DNA of 14,470 bases from an uncultured bacterium. Lineage in GTDB: Bacteria > Actinomycetota > Actinomycetes > S36-B12. The notes beneath the pieces were generated by a model that saw nothing but the letters and a program-made list of their open reading frames with translations, was not told where the DNA came from and did no database searches. A program made the translations under genes and the position numbers. The stretch is taken from positions 1-14,470 of the forward strand of contig CAJBMR010000523.1 of NCBI GenBank assembly GCA_903954205.1. Reading direction: 5' to 3'. Shown piece by piece: positions 5,570 through 12,984 of the stretch (the stretch's first letter is position 1; every line of letters begins with the position of its first letter).

Positions 5570-7995
5570 CGGGGCGGTCCGCCGACGCTGGCGACGGGAC
5601 CGCTCAAGGGAGTGCCCGATGCGTCGCGCTTGCCGACGTCTTCGGGTAGATCGAGGGGAGTCCCGGAAGCGGCAGATGCGCGCACCGGCCCCACACCCGC
5701 CCAGCCGAGGACGAGCACATCCTCGAAGCGGAGGAACCGATGCGCTCGCACGCCGGCGGTGCCACGGCCCTTGCGGGGGATGTCGGCGAGCGGGGTGACC
5801 TTGGCGGTGAACGCCGACGTGCCCGGCAGGGCGGACCTCGACCCGGCGACCGTGACGATGACGGCATCAGAGCTATCGCCGTCGACCGCGCAGCAGGCGA
5901 TCAGCTCCGCACCCTCCGAGAGTCGGATCCCCGCCATCCCCGATGCAGAGCGTCCCTGGGGTCTCACGGCCTCCGCCGGGAAGCGCAGGGCTTGCGCGTC
6001 GGAGGTGAGCAGGACGATGTCGTCGCCGGGAGCTGTCTCCTGTGCACCGACGACTTCATCCCCGTCCGCGAGGGCGATGAGATCCCAGTCCCTGCGGGTC
6101 GGGGGTCCTTGGATGGCGACCCGCTTGATGATGCCCTGCCGGGTGCCGAGGACGACGACGGCCGGGGGCTCACTCACCTCGGCCAGGCCGATAACCCTCT
6201 CGCCGGGTTCGAGATCGAGCAGCGCGCCGAGGGGAGCGCCGCCTGCCAGGGCGGGAGCGTGCGCGGACGGCGGCAGGATGGGCATCTCCACGACGGGCAG
6301 GCGCACCCCGCGTCCGGTGCTGGTGAGCACCAGCACCTCGCCGCGGCCGGTTGCGACGGTGGCGCTCACGATGACGTCGTGCGCTGCGCGTGGTCCTGTC
6401 GTGGAGATGTCGGAGCCGTTGGTGCGCGCGATCAGGCCGGTGCCCGACAGCAGCACTCTGCACGGGGAGTCGGGCAGTTCCAGCGACGCCGGAGTTGCCG
6501 CGGTCCGGGGAGTCCCGGCATCCTCGAGCAGGATCGTGCGCCGAGGCGTGGAGTGTTCCTCGGCAGCCGCAAGCAACTCCGCGGCGACCACCTCTCGCAG
6601 TCGGCCCTCATCGTCGATGATTGCCGACAGTTCATCGATCCGAGCGGTGAGATCCTCGCGCTCAGACTCGAGCTCGATGCGCGAAAACCGCGTGAGGCGG
6701 CGAAGCGGCATCTCCAGGATGTACGAGGCCTGCTCCTGGGAGAGATCGAAGACCGTGATGAGGCGTTCGCGCGCAGCCGCGGTGTCGTCGCTCGTGCGGA
6801 TGAGCTGGATGACCTCATCGATGTCGAGGATGGCGATCAGGAGGCCATCGACCAGGTGGAGGCGCTCACGGGCCCGCGTCCGCCGGTGCTCACTGCGACG
6901 TCGCACGACCTCACGTCGATGATCGACGAATACCTCGAGGAGTTCGCGCAGCCCCAGGGTGCGAGGCTCCCCATCGACGAGAGCGACGGCGTTGATGGTG
7001 AAGGCGTCTTCGAGCGGGGTGAGCCGGTACAGCTGCTCGAGCATGGCCTCGGGATTGACCGAGGGTGCAAGCTCGATGACCAGGCGCAGCCCGTGTTCGC
7101 CGTCGGTGAGGTCCAACAGGTCCGAGATCCCCTGAACCTTCTTGCTCGTCACGAGATCCTTGATGCGCTCGATCACCCGCTCGGGGCCGACCCCGGGGGG
7201 CAATTCGGTGACGACGATGCCGCGTCGCCTCGGGCTCACCTGCTCGATGCGCGCCGTGGCGCGCACCCGGAAGGACCCTCGACCTGTCGCATAGGCCTCG
7301 CGCACTCCCGAGAGACCGAGGATGGTCCCGCCCCCGGGCAGGTCGGGACCGGGGACAAACCTGATGAGTTCGTCGAGGCTCGCGTCGGGGTGGAGGACGA
7401 GGTGTCGGGCTGCGGCCACGACCTCGCCGAGGTTGTGCGGTGCCATGGAGGTCGCCATGCCTACGGCGATACCGGCGGCCCCGTTGACCAGGAGTGCGGG
7501 CAGCCCGGCGGGCAGGACGGTCGGCTCCAGCTCGCGCCCGTCGTAGTTGGGGACGAAATCGACCACGTCCTCGTCGAGGGACTCGGCCATGGCGAGGGCT
7601 GAGGGCGCCAAGCGGCACTCGGTGTAGCGCATGGCAGCAGGCCCGTCGTCGGGGGAGCCGAAGTTGCCGTGGCCATCGACGAGGGGGAGCCGCAGGGTGA
7701 AGGGCTGGGCTAGGCGCACGAGGGCGTCGTAGATCGCCGAGTCGCCGTGGGGATGGAGCCGGCCCATCACATCTCCGACCACGCGGGCGCTCTTGACGTG
7801 GCCTCGATCGGGACGCAGCCCCATCTGGTGCATCTGGAAGAGAATGCGGCGCTGCACGGGCTTCAGGCCATCGCGAGCGTCGGGAAGCGCGCGGGAATAG
7901 ATGACGGAGTAGGCGTACTCCAGGAAAGACGTCCGCATCTCGCTGTCGACGTCGACGTCGATGATGCGATCGATGGATTCACCCTTGCGTGCCAC
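5566..7995 (-). CDS. parC: DNA topoisomerase IV subunit A
   Basis: The 809-aa product is a complete type IIA topoisomerase A subunit, which cuts and rejoins DNA and decatenates chromosomes with ParE. The breakage-reunion domain opens with R-T-S-F-L-E-Y-A-Y-S-V-I and R-D-G-L-K-P-V-Q-R-R. Catalytic tyrosine is Y124 in A-A-M-R-Y-T-E-C-R-L. The quinolone-resistance region reads H-P-H-G-D-S86-A-I-Y-D90, keeping the Ser and Asp usual in sensitive enzymes. The C-terminal beta-pinwheel lacks the Q-R-R-G-G-K-G GyrA box, which favours ParC over GyrA. No parE is in the window; in actinobacteria it often lies elsewhere in the same region. The start is GTG 7993-7995, 9 bases after the psuK stop. Only a weak AGG ribosome signal is present, so coupling to psuK translation is likely. 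Confidence 0.93.
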   Translation of the reverse strand: MARKGESIDRIIDVDVDSEMRTSFLEYAYSVIYSRALPDARDGLKPVQRRILFQMHQMGLRPDRGHVKSARVVGDVMGRLHPHGDSAIYDALVRLAQPFTLRLPLVDGHGNFGSPDDGPAAMRYTECRLAPSALAMAESLDEDVVDFVPNYDGRELEPTVLPAGLPALLVNGAAGIAVGMATSMAPHNLGEVVAAARHLVLHPDASLDELIRFVPGPDLPGGGTILGLSGVREAYATGRGSFRVRATARIEQVSPRRRGIVVTELPPGVGPERVIERIKDLVTSKKVQGISDLLDLTDGEHGLRLVIELAPSVNPEAMLEQLYRLTPLEDAFTINAVALVDGEPRTLGLRELLEVFVDHRREVVRRRSEHRRTRARERLHLVDGLLIAILDIDEVIQLIRTSDDTAAARERLITVFDLSQEQASYILEMPLRRLTRFSRIELESEREDLTARIDELSAIIDDEGRLREVVAAELLAAAEEHSTPRRTILLEDAGTPRTAATPASLELPDSPCRVLLSGTGLIARTNGSDISTTGPRAAHDVIVSATVATGRGEVLVLTSTGRGVRLPVVEMPILPPSAHAPALAGGAPLGALLDLEPGERVIGLAEVSEPPAVVVLGTRQGIIKRVAIQGPPTRRDWDLIALADGDEVVGAQETAPGDDIVLLTSDAQALRFPAEAVRPQGRSASGMAGIRLSEGAELIACCAVDGDSSDAVIVTVAGSRSALPGTSAFTAKVTPLADIPRKGRGTAGVRAHRFLRFEDVLVLGWAGVGPVRASAASGTPLDLPEDVGKRDASGTPLSGPVASVGGPPR

Positions 7996-8004
7996 GCGGA
8001 GAGC

Positions 8005-8901
8005 CTACGGGCGGCCACCCTGCAGGGACACGGCACGCGCCGCAACCCGCGTGGCGAGTCGGAGCGCCTCCTCGATGTCGGCCTCGCGTGTCCATGAGGC
8101 GAGGAACCCGGCCGCGAAGGCATCACCCGCGCCGGTGCTATCGCGGTTCTCCGCGGGCATGGCTGGGGCGCTCCAGCGTTGATCCCCGCTGCCGACAACG
8201 GCCCCGTCCGCGCCCCGTTTGACCACGACGAGGAGGTCGCGGTCGGTCAGCGCGCGCAGGGCGTCGAGCGGATTGGAGTGTCCGGTCAAGGCGGAGGCTT
8301 CGTCTGCATTGGCGAGCAGGAGGTCGCCCGGCGCGAGCCAGGAGAGGAATGCCTCGGGCCCGAGCGCGAGCAGGAGCGCCTCCGAGGAGGCGTCGATGCT
8401 CACGGAGAGCCCCGCCGCTCGGGCGCGCCCGAGGGCCGTGAGAGCGGCTTCACGGGAGCCCTCCCGCAGGAGGGAGTAGGCGCTGACGTGGAGGTGATCG
8501 CCTGCCCGCCACGGGAGCCCGTCGAGGTCCGAGACGGCGAGCCGGGCATTGGCACCCGGGTCCGGGAACATCGTCCGCTCCCCGTCCGGTGTCACGATGA
8601 CAACGCAGCGACCGGTCGCCCGCTCTGCATCGCGTGCGACGCGCAGGGTGACACCGGCTGCGTCCAGCACGGCTAGTGCCGCGGCTCCGCGGGAGTCATC
8701 CCCCACGCGCGCCACGAGTTCCACGGGCACGCGCAGGTCAGCGAGCCAGGCAGCGACGTTTGCCCCCGATCCGCCCTCTTCGTCGGAGATGGATGCCGGG
8801 GCGTCGGATCCCGGCGCGGGTGCGGTGCTCGTGCGCGCGAGGACATCGACCATGACCTCGCCGAGAACACGGATGAGGGGGGATTCCGTCATGTCAGCCA
8901 T
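8005..8901 (-). CDS. psuK: PfkB-family kinase, probable pseudouridine kinase
   Basis: The 298-aa product is a ribokinase/PfkB fold protein. It has G-G-S-G-A-N-V-A (residues 43-50) in the substrate-binding lid region and D-S-T-G-A-G-D260-A-F near the C-terminus, where the GAGD forms the anion hole and D260 is the catalytic base. PfkB sequence alone does not fix the substrate. The directly preceding gene is psuG, and the usual pairing is PsuK phosphorylating pseudouridine to pseudouridine 5'-phosphate, which PsuG then splits. ATG 8899-8901 follows the psuG TGA with no gap. A second ATG at 8890-8892 (three residues in) has AGGTGA 9 bases upstream, better spaced for ribosomes, so the true N-terminus may be MTESPLIRVLGE. 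Other sugar or nucleoside kinases are possible. Confidence 0.85.
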   Translation of the reverse strand: MADMTESPLIRVLGEVMVDVLARTSTAPAPGSDAPASISDEEGGSGANVAAWLADLRVPVELVARVGDDSRGAAALAVLDAAGVTLRVARDAERATGRCVVIVTPDGERTMFPDPGANARLAVSDLDGLPWRAGDHLHVSAYSLLREGSREAALTALGRARAAGLSVSIDASSEALLLALGPEAFLSWLAPGDLLLANADEASALTGHSNPLDALRALTDRDLLVVVKRGADGAVVGSGDQRWSAPAMPAENRDSTGAGDAFAAGFLASWTREADIEEALRLATRVAARAVSLQGGRP

Positions 8902-9807
8902 TCACCTGTCAGCGACAGCCACGCACGATGCAAGATCGGCATTGCGCAGAATGATCTCGGTGTTGACCTCGAGGCTGATTCCGCCGGATGCTCGATGGAA
9001 GTGGTCGAGGAGGAACGGAGTCACATCCTTGCCGCGGATCCCGGAAGTCTCCGCCATGGCGAGGCCCTCGACGAGCAGGCGATCGTGCAGGTCGGGGTCC
9101 ATCTGGAGGTTCTCCGGGAGAGGGTTGGCGACCACGAGGGCTCCCGGGATGGATAGCGCGCGGCGTACGGCAGAGATGGCAGCGATGTCCTCGGGGCTGC
9201 CGACCTGCCAGTCGATGCGACTGCCGGAGTCGGTGAGGTAGAACCCCGGGAATCGGTCCGTGCCGTAGCCCACGACAGCGACGTTCAGGGTCTCGAGCCG
9301 CTCGAGGGTGGCGGGCACGTCGAGGATGGACTTGACTCCCGAGCACACGACGATGACGGGTGTGGTCGACAGCGAGGTCAGGTCAGCCGATTCGTCCCAG
9401 GTCTCGCGTGCCTGCCGGTGCACCCCACCGAGCCCACCCGTCGCGAACACGCTGATGCCCGCCAGGTGTGCGAGATGGCTTGTCGCCGCAACGGTTGTCG
9501 CAGCGTGACCGCCGCGCGCGACCACAGTCGCGATATCGCGCACGCTCACTTTGACGATGTCGTCGAGGTCGGCCACGCGCGCGAGATCGTCATCGGACAG
9601 TCCGATGCGCACACGTCCGTCGAGTACGGCGATGGTCGCCGGGACCGCTCCCCGGCGGCGCACGGTCTCCTCGACCGCGCGGGCGACGCGCAGGTTCTCG
9701 GGCCGAGGAAGCCCGTGGCTGATGATGGTCGACTCCAGGGCCACGATGGGGCGACCATCGCCTAGAGCGGCGGCCACATCGGGTGAAATGTCCAGGGCGG
9801 GTGGCAT
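8902..9807 (-). CDS. psuG: Pseudouridine-5'-phosphate glycosidase
   Basis: The 301-aa product matches PsuG (indigoidine synthase A-like family), which reversibly cleaves the C-C glycosidic bond of pseudouridine 5'-phosphate to uracil and ribose 5-phosphate in nucleoside salvage. Characteristic blocks are A-L-E-S-T-I-I-S-H-G-L-P (23-34), V-K-V-S-V-R-D (85-91), F-A-T-G-G-L-G-G-V-H-R (121-131) and V-V-C-S-G-V-K-S (153-160). E25, K86, D142 and K159 fall where E. coli PsuG has E31, K93, D149 and K166, so the active site is complete and the length normal. There is no ribosome site before ATG 9805-9807, but a TAGCGT box sits at leaderless spacing. It is the first gene of a run that continues into psuK, parC and the ferredoxin-like gene. 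Confidence 0.95.
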   Translation of the reverse strand: MPPALDISPDVAAALGDGRPIVALESTIISHGLPRPENLRVARAVEETVRRRGAVPATIAVLDGRVRIGLSDDDLARVADLDDIVKVSVRDIATVVARGGHAATTVAATSHLAHLAGISVFATGGLGGVHRQARETWDESADLTSLSTTPVIVVCSGVKSILDVPATLERLETLNVAVVGYGTDRFPGFYLTDSGSRIDWQVGSPEDIAAISAVRRALSIPGALVVANPLPENLQMDPDLHDRLLVEGLAMAETSGIRGKDVTPFLLDHFHRASGGISLEVNTEIILRNADLASCVAVADR

Positions 9808-9813
9808 GCGAGC

Positions 9814-9819
9814 ACGCTA
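9814..9819 (-). promoter_or_regulatory. Putative -10 box for a leaderless psuG transcript
   Basis: On the minus strand, TAGCGT (fits TANNNT) ends 6 bases before the A of the psuG ATG. That spacing would start the RNA at the start codon itself, and it explains the missing Shine-Dalgarno. No -35 box is obvious. Leaderless mRNAs with this geometry are common in actinobacteria. Confidence 0.45.
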
Positions 9820-9887
9820 ACGCCTCGGGTGGTTGGGGAGAGCGGGTGCATCGGCGGGTCGGCGGCGAGGATGGGAGGATATGGGTC

Positions 9888-10475
9888 ATGACGGATGCGG
9901 GCACCCTGCACAACCGCCTGCGTGGCGACATCGAGCGCAGCGGCTATTACCCCGCCCTCGTCGCAGATGCCCTGGAGACCGCGCTCGCCGGTGAGCCGCT
10001 CGTCGCTTACGTCGTACACCACGAGGCGACCTTCGATCGCGATGAATTGCGGCGGCATGTCACCGTTCTCGTGCTCACGCCCACCCGGTTGATCGTGGGG
10101 CACACGGACGAGCACGGGCCGGATGACACGTGCCCGGAGCCCTATGCCTCGGCGTCGACCGAGGCGGTCCGCCTGGAGAAGGTCGACTCCGTCGTCGTCA
10201 CGCGCGTCGTCGCCAATCCTGCGCGCCATCACGCTGGTGGCCCCATGCGCGAAGTCGTGCTGACGATCGGCTGGGGCGCGGTCGCGCGCATCGATCTCGA
10301 GCCCGCCGGTTGCGGCGATTCCGAGTGCGATGCGGACCACGGCTACACCGGGACCGCGAGCAACGACGACCTGTCCCTGCGCGTGTCCGAGGCTGCCGAC
10401 GGCTCCGACGTCGTCACCCAGACGCTCGCATTTGCGGCGTCCCTGTCCGAGGCCACGGCAGCCCGACTGCGGTGA
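9888..10475 (+). CDS. DUF5998 family protein
   Basis: This 195-aa protein matches the actinobacterial DUF5998 family as I recall it, from conserved stretches such as L-R-G-D-I-E-R-S-G-Y-Y-P near the N-terminus, H-V-T-V-L-V-L-T-P-T-R-L-I-V-G-H-T-D-E-H in the middle, and C-G-D-S-E-C-D-A-D-H-G-Y-T-G later. The C-x4-C pair with nearby His could bind metal, but this is unproven. Function is unknown, and I see no signal peptide or membrane segment. ATG 9888 is chosen over the longer open frame (from 9783) because GGAGGA lies 8 bases upstream and the family starts here. It overlaps the next gene by GTGA, and the same partners (a phosphodiesterase and thymidine kinase) follow, suggesting a linked but undefined role. 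It diverges from psuG across 80 bases. Confidence 0.85.
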   Translation: MTDAGTLHNRLRGDIERSGYYPALVADALETALAGEPLVAYVVHHEATFDRDELRRHVTVLVLTPTRLIVGHTDEHGPDDTCPEPYASASTEAVRLEKVDSVVVTRVVANPARHHAGGPMREVVLTIGWGAVARIDLEPAGCGDSECDADHGYTGTASNDDLSLRVSEAADGSDVVTQTLAFAASLSEATAARLR

Positions 10476-11611
10476 GCGACGCGCTCGAGGCTCCGCCCTA
10501 CGGCTCCGGCACCCTTGCCGACGTGCTGCCGTCCGTGGCGAGCCGGTGGCGGGTCCCCGGATTCCAGGACTCACTCGATCTCCGCGACCGGGATCCCGGG
10601 GGAGCGGGCAATCTGCCCGACGCAGTCACGGTTCTCCTGGTCGATGGCCTGGGGTGGAGGCCGTGGCAGGACCTGCGCGAGCGCACGCCCACGCTTGCGG
10701 CCATGACCGGCGGAAGACTGCGCACGACGATCCCCTCGACCACGCCCACGGCGCTGGCGAGCCTCGGTACCGGTATGCCCCCCGGGGCCCACGGGATCGT
10801 CGGGGCGGCCTTCAGGGTGCCCGAGGATGACGTGCTGCTGCATCCCCTGTCCTGGACGGATGGGCCGCATCCCCTCGCCACCCAGCCGGAGCCCACAGTC
10901 TTCGAACGCGTGGAGGCGGCGGGTGTCCCGGTCCTCAGGATCGGTGCGAGCGCCTACGCCGACAGCGGTCTCACACGCGCGGTGCTCAGAGGGGGCGCGT
11001 ACGCGGGCTCGGACACCGCTGATGCGATCGTTGACGCCATCGGTGGGCACCGGAGTGGCCTGGCCTATGCCTACCTGCCCGACCTGGACCGCACGGGTCA
11101 TGTGTACGGGGTTGGTTCGCCCGAGTGGCGCGAGGGGCTTCTCGCCGTTGAAGAGCTGGTGACTCGCATCATCGAGCGCATCGACGACCGCCACCTCCTG
11201 GTGGTGACGGCCGATCACGGGATGGTGGATTGCCCGCCCGCTGCACGCGTGAGTGTCGAAGCGCTTCCTGGGTTCGAGCACGTGCTCACCGTCGCGGGGG
11301 AGCCGAGGTTGCGGCACATCTACGTGCGCCCCGGCGAGACCGCCACCCTGAGGGCGTCATGGGCGGATGCCCTAGGCGAGCGAGCCTTCGTGCTTGATCG
11401 GGACGAGGCTCTGGGCATGGGGCTCTTCGGGCCCATGGATGAGCACTATGCGGGGCGCATCGGCGACCTTGTGCTCCTCGCCCGCGGCGACACGCTGCTC
11501 GTGAGTGAGGTGGATCCCGTGGTGTCCGGCCTCTTGGGCCAGCATGGCTCCGTGACAGAGGCGGAGATGGAGATCCCCCTGCTCCTGGCCCGGGGGAGCG
11601 CGGGTGGCTGA
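10472..11611 (+). CDS. Alkaline phosphatase-superfamily protein (nucleotide pyrophosphatase/phosphodiesterase type)
   Basis: The 379-aa product has the two-metal core of this superfamily. D58 in L-L-V-D-G-L-G is the first metal ligand. The segment P-S-T-T-P-T-A-L (88-95) holds the nucleophilic Thr, most likely T90 or T91, followed by G-T-G-M-P-P-G-A-H-G-I-V-G. Further ligands are D204 or D206 and H210 in L-P-D-L-D-R-T-G-H, D248-H249 in T-A-D-H-G-M, and H358 in G-Q-H-G-S. The family cleaves phosphodiester or pyrophosphate bonds; the substrate here is unknown. No signal peptide is seen, so it is probably cytoplasmic. Start GTG 10472 overlaps the DUF5998 TGA as GTGA; upstream open frame is shadow. 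It overlaps thymidine kinase by 8 bases, so all three are probably translated together. Confidence 0.9.
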   Translation: MSDALEAPPYGSGTLADVLPSVASRWRVPGFQDSLDLRDRDPGGAGNLPDAVTVLLVDGLGWRPWQDLRERTPTLAAMTGGRLRTTIPSTTPTALASLGTGMPPGAHGIVGAAFRVPEDDVLLHPLSWTDGPHPLATQPEPTVFERVEAAGVPVLRIGASAYADSGLTRAVLRGGAYAGSDTADAIVDAIGGHRSGLAYAYLPDLDRTGHVYGVGSPEWREGLLAVEELVTRIIERIDDRHLLVVTADHGMVDCPPAARVSVEALPGFEHVLTVAGEPRLRHIYVRPGETATLRASWADALGERAFVLDRDEALGMGLFGPMDEHYAGRIGDLVLLARGDTLLVSEVDPVVSGLLGQHGSVTEAEMEIPLLLARGSAGG

Positions 11612-12254
11612 ACTCGTATTCTTTTCGGGAACCATGGACTGCGGCAAGTCAACGCTCGCTCTGCAGACGGATCACAACCATTCCTCGCGCGGCCGCGCGG
11701 GCCTGGTCTTCACCCAGATGGATCGCGCGGGCACGTCGGTGCTGTCGAGCCGTCTCGGCCTGAGCGTGGATGCCATCGAGGTGGAGCCGGCCGTGGATCT
11801 CAGGCGCGTCGTCGTCGACCATCTCTCCGCTGGTGGAAGGCTGGACTATCTCATCTGCGACGAAGCGCAGTTCTACACACCCGCGCAGATCGAGCAGCTT
11901 GCCGAAGTCGTGGATGAGTTTGGTATCGACGTGTATGCCTTCGGCATCACCACGGACTTCCGGACGAGGCTCTTCCCAGGCTCTGCGCGTCTCATCGAGC
12001 TCGCCGATCGTGTGGAGGTGCTGCAAGTAGCCGCGCTGTGCTGGTGCGGCCGGCGGGGCACGCATCAGGCGCGCACGGTCGCTGGGGCCATCGTGCGCGA
12101 TGGGGATCAGGTCGTGGTCGGCGACGTGGACGGTGCCGGTGCCGGGCAGGTGGCCTACGAGGTTTTGTGCCGCGACCACCATCGGCGGGGGGTCACAGCC
12201 GCGCACGCGGGGCGCGAGCACCAGTCCCGCGACCCGCTGCCCTTCGAGGAGTGA
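11604..12254 (+). CDS. tdk: Thymidine kinase (type II, TK1-like)
   Basis: The 216-aa product phosphorylates thymidine to dTMP with ATP in pyrimidine salvage. The P-loop G9-T-M-D-C-G-K-S-T17 is the actinobacterial variant of the family. D86-E87-A-Q-F holds the Walker B Asp and the catalytic Glu. The C-terminal zinc site is C146-W-C148 with C189 and H192 in L-C-R-D-H-H. Length and motifs are complete. The start is GTG 11604, preceded 5 bases away by GGGGGAG and overlapping the stop of the phosphodiesterase gene by 8 bases. With psuG and psuK nearby, the window holds two pyrimidine salvage activities, although the two sets are divergently transcribed. The stop is 3 bases from the sepH stop on the other strand, with no room for a separate terminator. 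Confidence 0.94.
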   Translation: MAELVFFSGTMDCGKSTLALQTDHNHSSRGRAGLVFTQMDRAGTSVLSSRLGLSVDAIEVEPAVDLRRVVVDHLSAGGRLDYLICDEAQFYTPAQIEQLAEVVDEFGIDVYAFGITTDFRTRLFPGSARLIELADRVEVLQVAALCWCGRRGTHQARTVAGAIVRDGDQVVVGDVDGAGAGQVAYEVLCRDHHRRGVTAAHAGREHQSRDPLPFEE

Positions 12255-12257
12255 CGC

Positions 12258-12926
12258 TCAGGCGTCCGACTGGCCGGCGCCGAAGAGGATCTCGTCCCAG
12301 CGGGGCACGCTGGCCCTTCGCCCCTTGCGCGACTTCGCGCGTGTGGCCTCGCTGGGGACCGGTGTCGGCTCTGAGGACTCCGTGTCCTGCGACGGAGCGT
12401 CGGTGTCACTGATCGCATTCGTCGCCGAAGTCTCGGTCTCATCCGGCTCGGCTGTCTTGTCGACGACGGGGGCCGACTGCGGTGGCTCCTCGCGAGGCAG
12501 TGACACGGTGGAGGTCGACGAACGCAGGGGCACAACGACGTCCTCGGATGCGAGGCGATGTGAAGCAGCGTCATCGGGCTGGATGGATCGCGAGCGCGGG
12601 TCGTAGAGCCAGGTGGAGACGGGGGAGTCGTCACCGATAGCGGCCACCACTGTCCACCGCCCGTCAGGCCGGCGCCATGCGTCCCAGACGAGTGCGGCAT
12701 CGCCCTTGCCGCGCACGTCGCGTTGGACAAGCGTCTCCAGGTCTTCTGTGCCGGGCCTGACCACACAGAGGCGAGCCTGCTCACTTACCCAGGCACGCTC
12801 GGCAAGCGGGGGCCCGCTGAAGCGCTCAATGGCCGACGAATCCATGCCGGATTCCTCGGCGAGCTCGGCGACCGTGGCGCCCGAGCGGAGCCGGGATTGG
12901 ATCTCCCGGGGGCTCAGCGTGTTCAG
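12258..12926 (-). CDS. sepH: SepH-like septation protein (DUF3071), probable CTG start, short N-terminus
   Basis: SepH is an actinobacterial cytosolic protein that binds FtsZ and promotes Z-ring assembly. The family helix-turn-helix, L-S-P-R-E-I-Q-S-R-L-R-S-G-A-T and onward, is present (residues 4-36 from the CTG), as are F-S-G-P-P-L-A-E-R-A-W, a W-R-R-P-D-G-R-W segment, a long acidic disordered linker, and the C-terminal R-A-S-V-P-R-W-D-E-I-L-F-G (204-216). The first ATG in frame (12843-12845) would cut the helix-turn-helix in half. No ATG, GTG or TTG lies in frame between it and at least 13080. CTG 12924-12926 has a perfect GAGGAGG 5 bases upstream, giving 222 aa. Even so the usual N-terminal segment (roughly 50-60 aa) is absent. 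The alternatives are a different non-standard start or a damaged 5' end. Confidence 0.8.
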   Translation of the reverse strand: MNTLSPREIQSRLRSGATVAELAEESGMDSSAIERFSGPPLAERAWVSEQARLCVVRPGTEDLETLVQRDVRGKGDAALVWDAWRRPDGRWTVVAAIGDDSPVSTWLYDPRSRSIQPDDAASHRLASEDVVVPLRSSTSTVSLPREEPPQSAPVVDKTAEPDETETSATNAISDTDAPSQDTESSEPTPVPSEATRAKSRKGRRASVPRWDEILFGAGQSDA

Positions 12927-12984
12927 GGCGGCCTCCTCGCGGCGGTGCGCACGACGTGCGTCGAGGTCAGACGTTAGCCGACGA

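Noticed and set aside
5740..7602. Long open frame (620 codons) on the + strand opposite parC
   Set aside because: It mirrors the complete parC gene, shows no recognisable domain and has the composition expected from antisense reading of GC-rich codons.
5566..7995. Assignment as gyrase subunit A
   Set aside because: No GyrA box in the C-terminal domain, and the surrounding gene order fits the second actinobacterial type IIA enzyme. The distinction still merits a tree.
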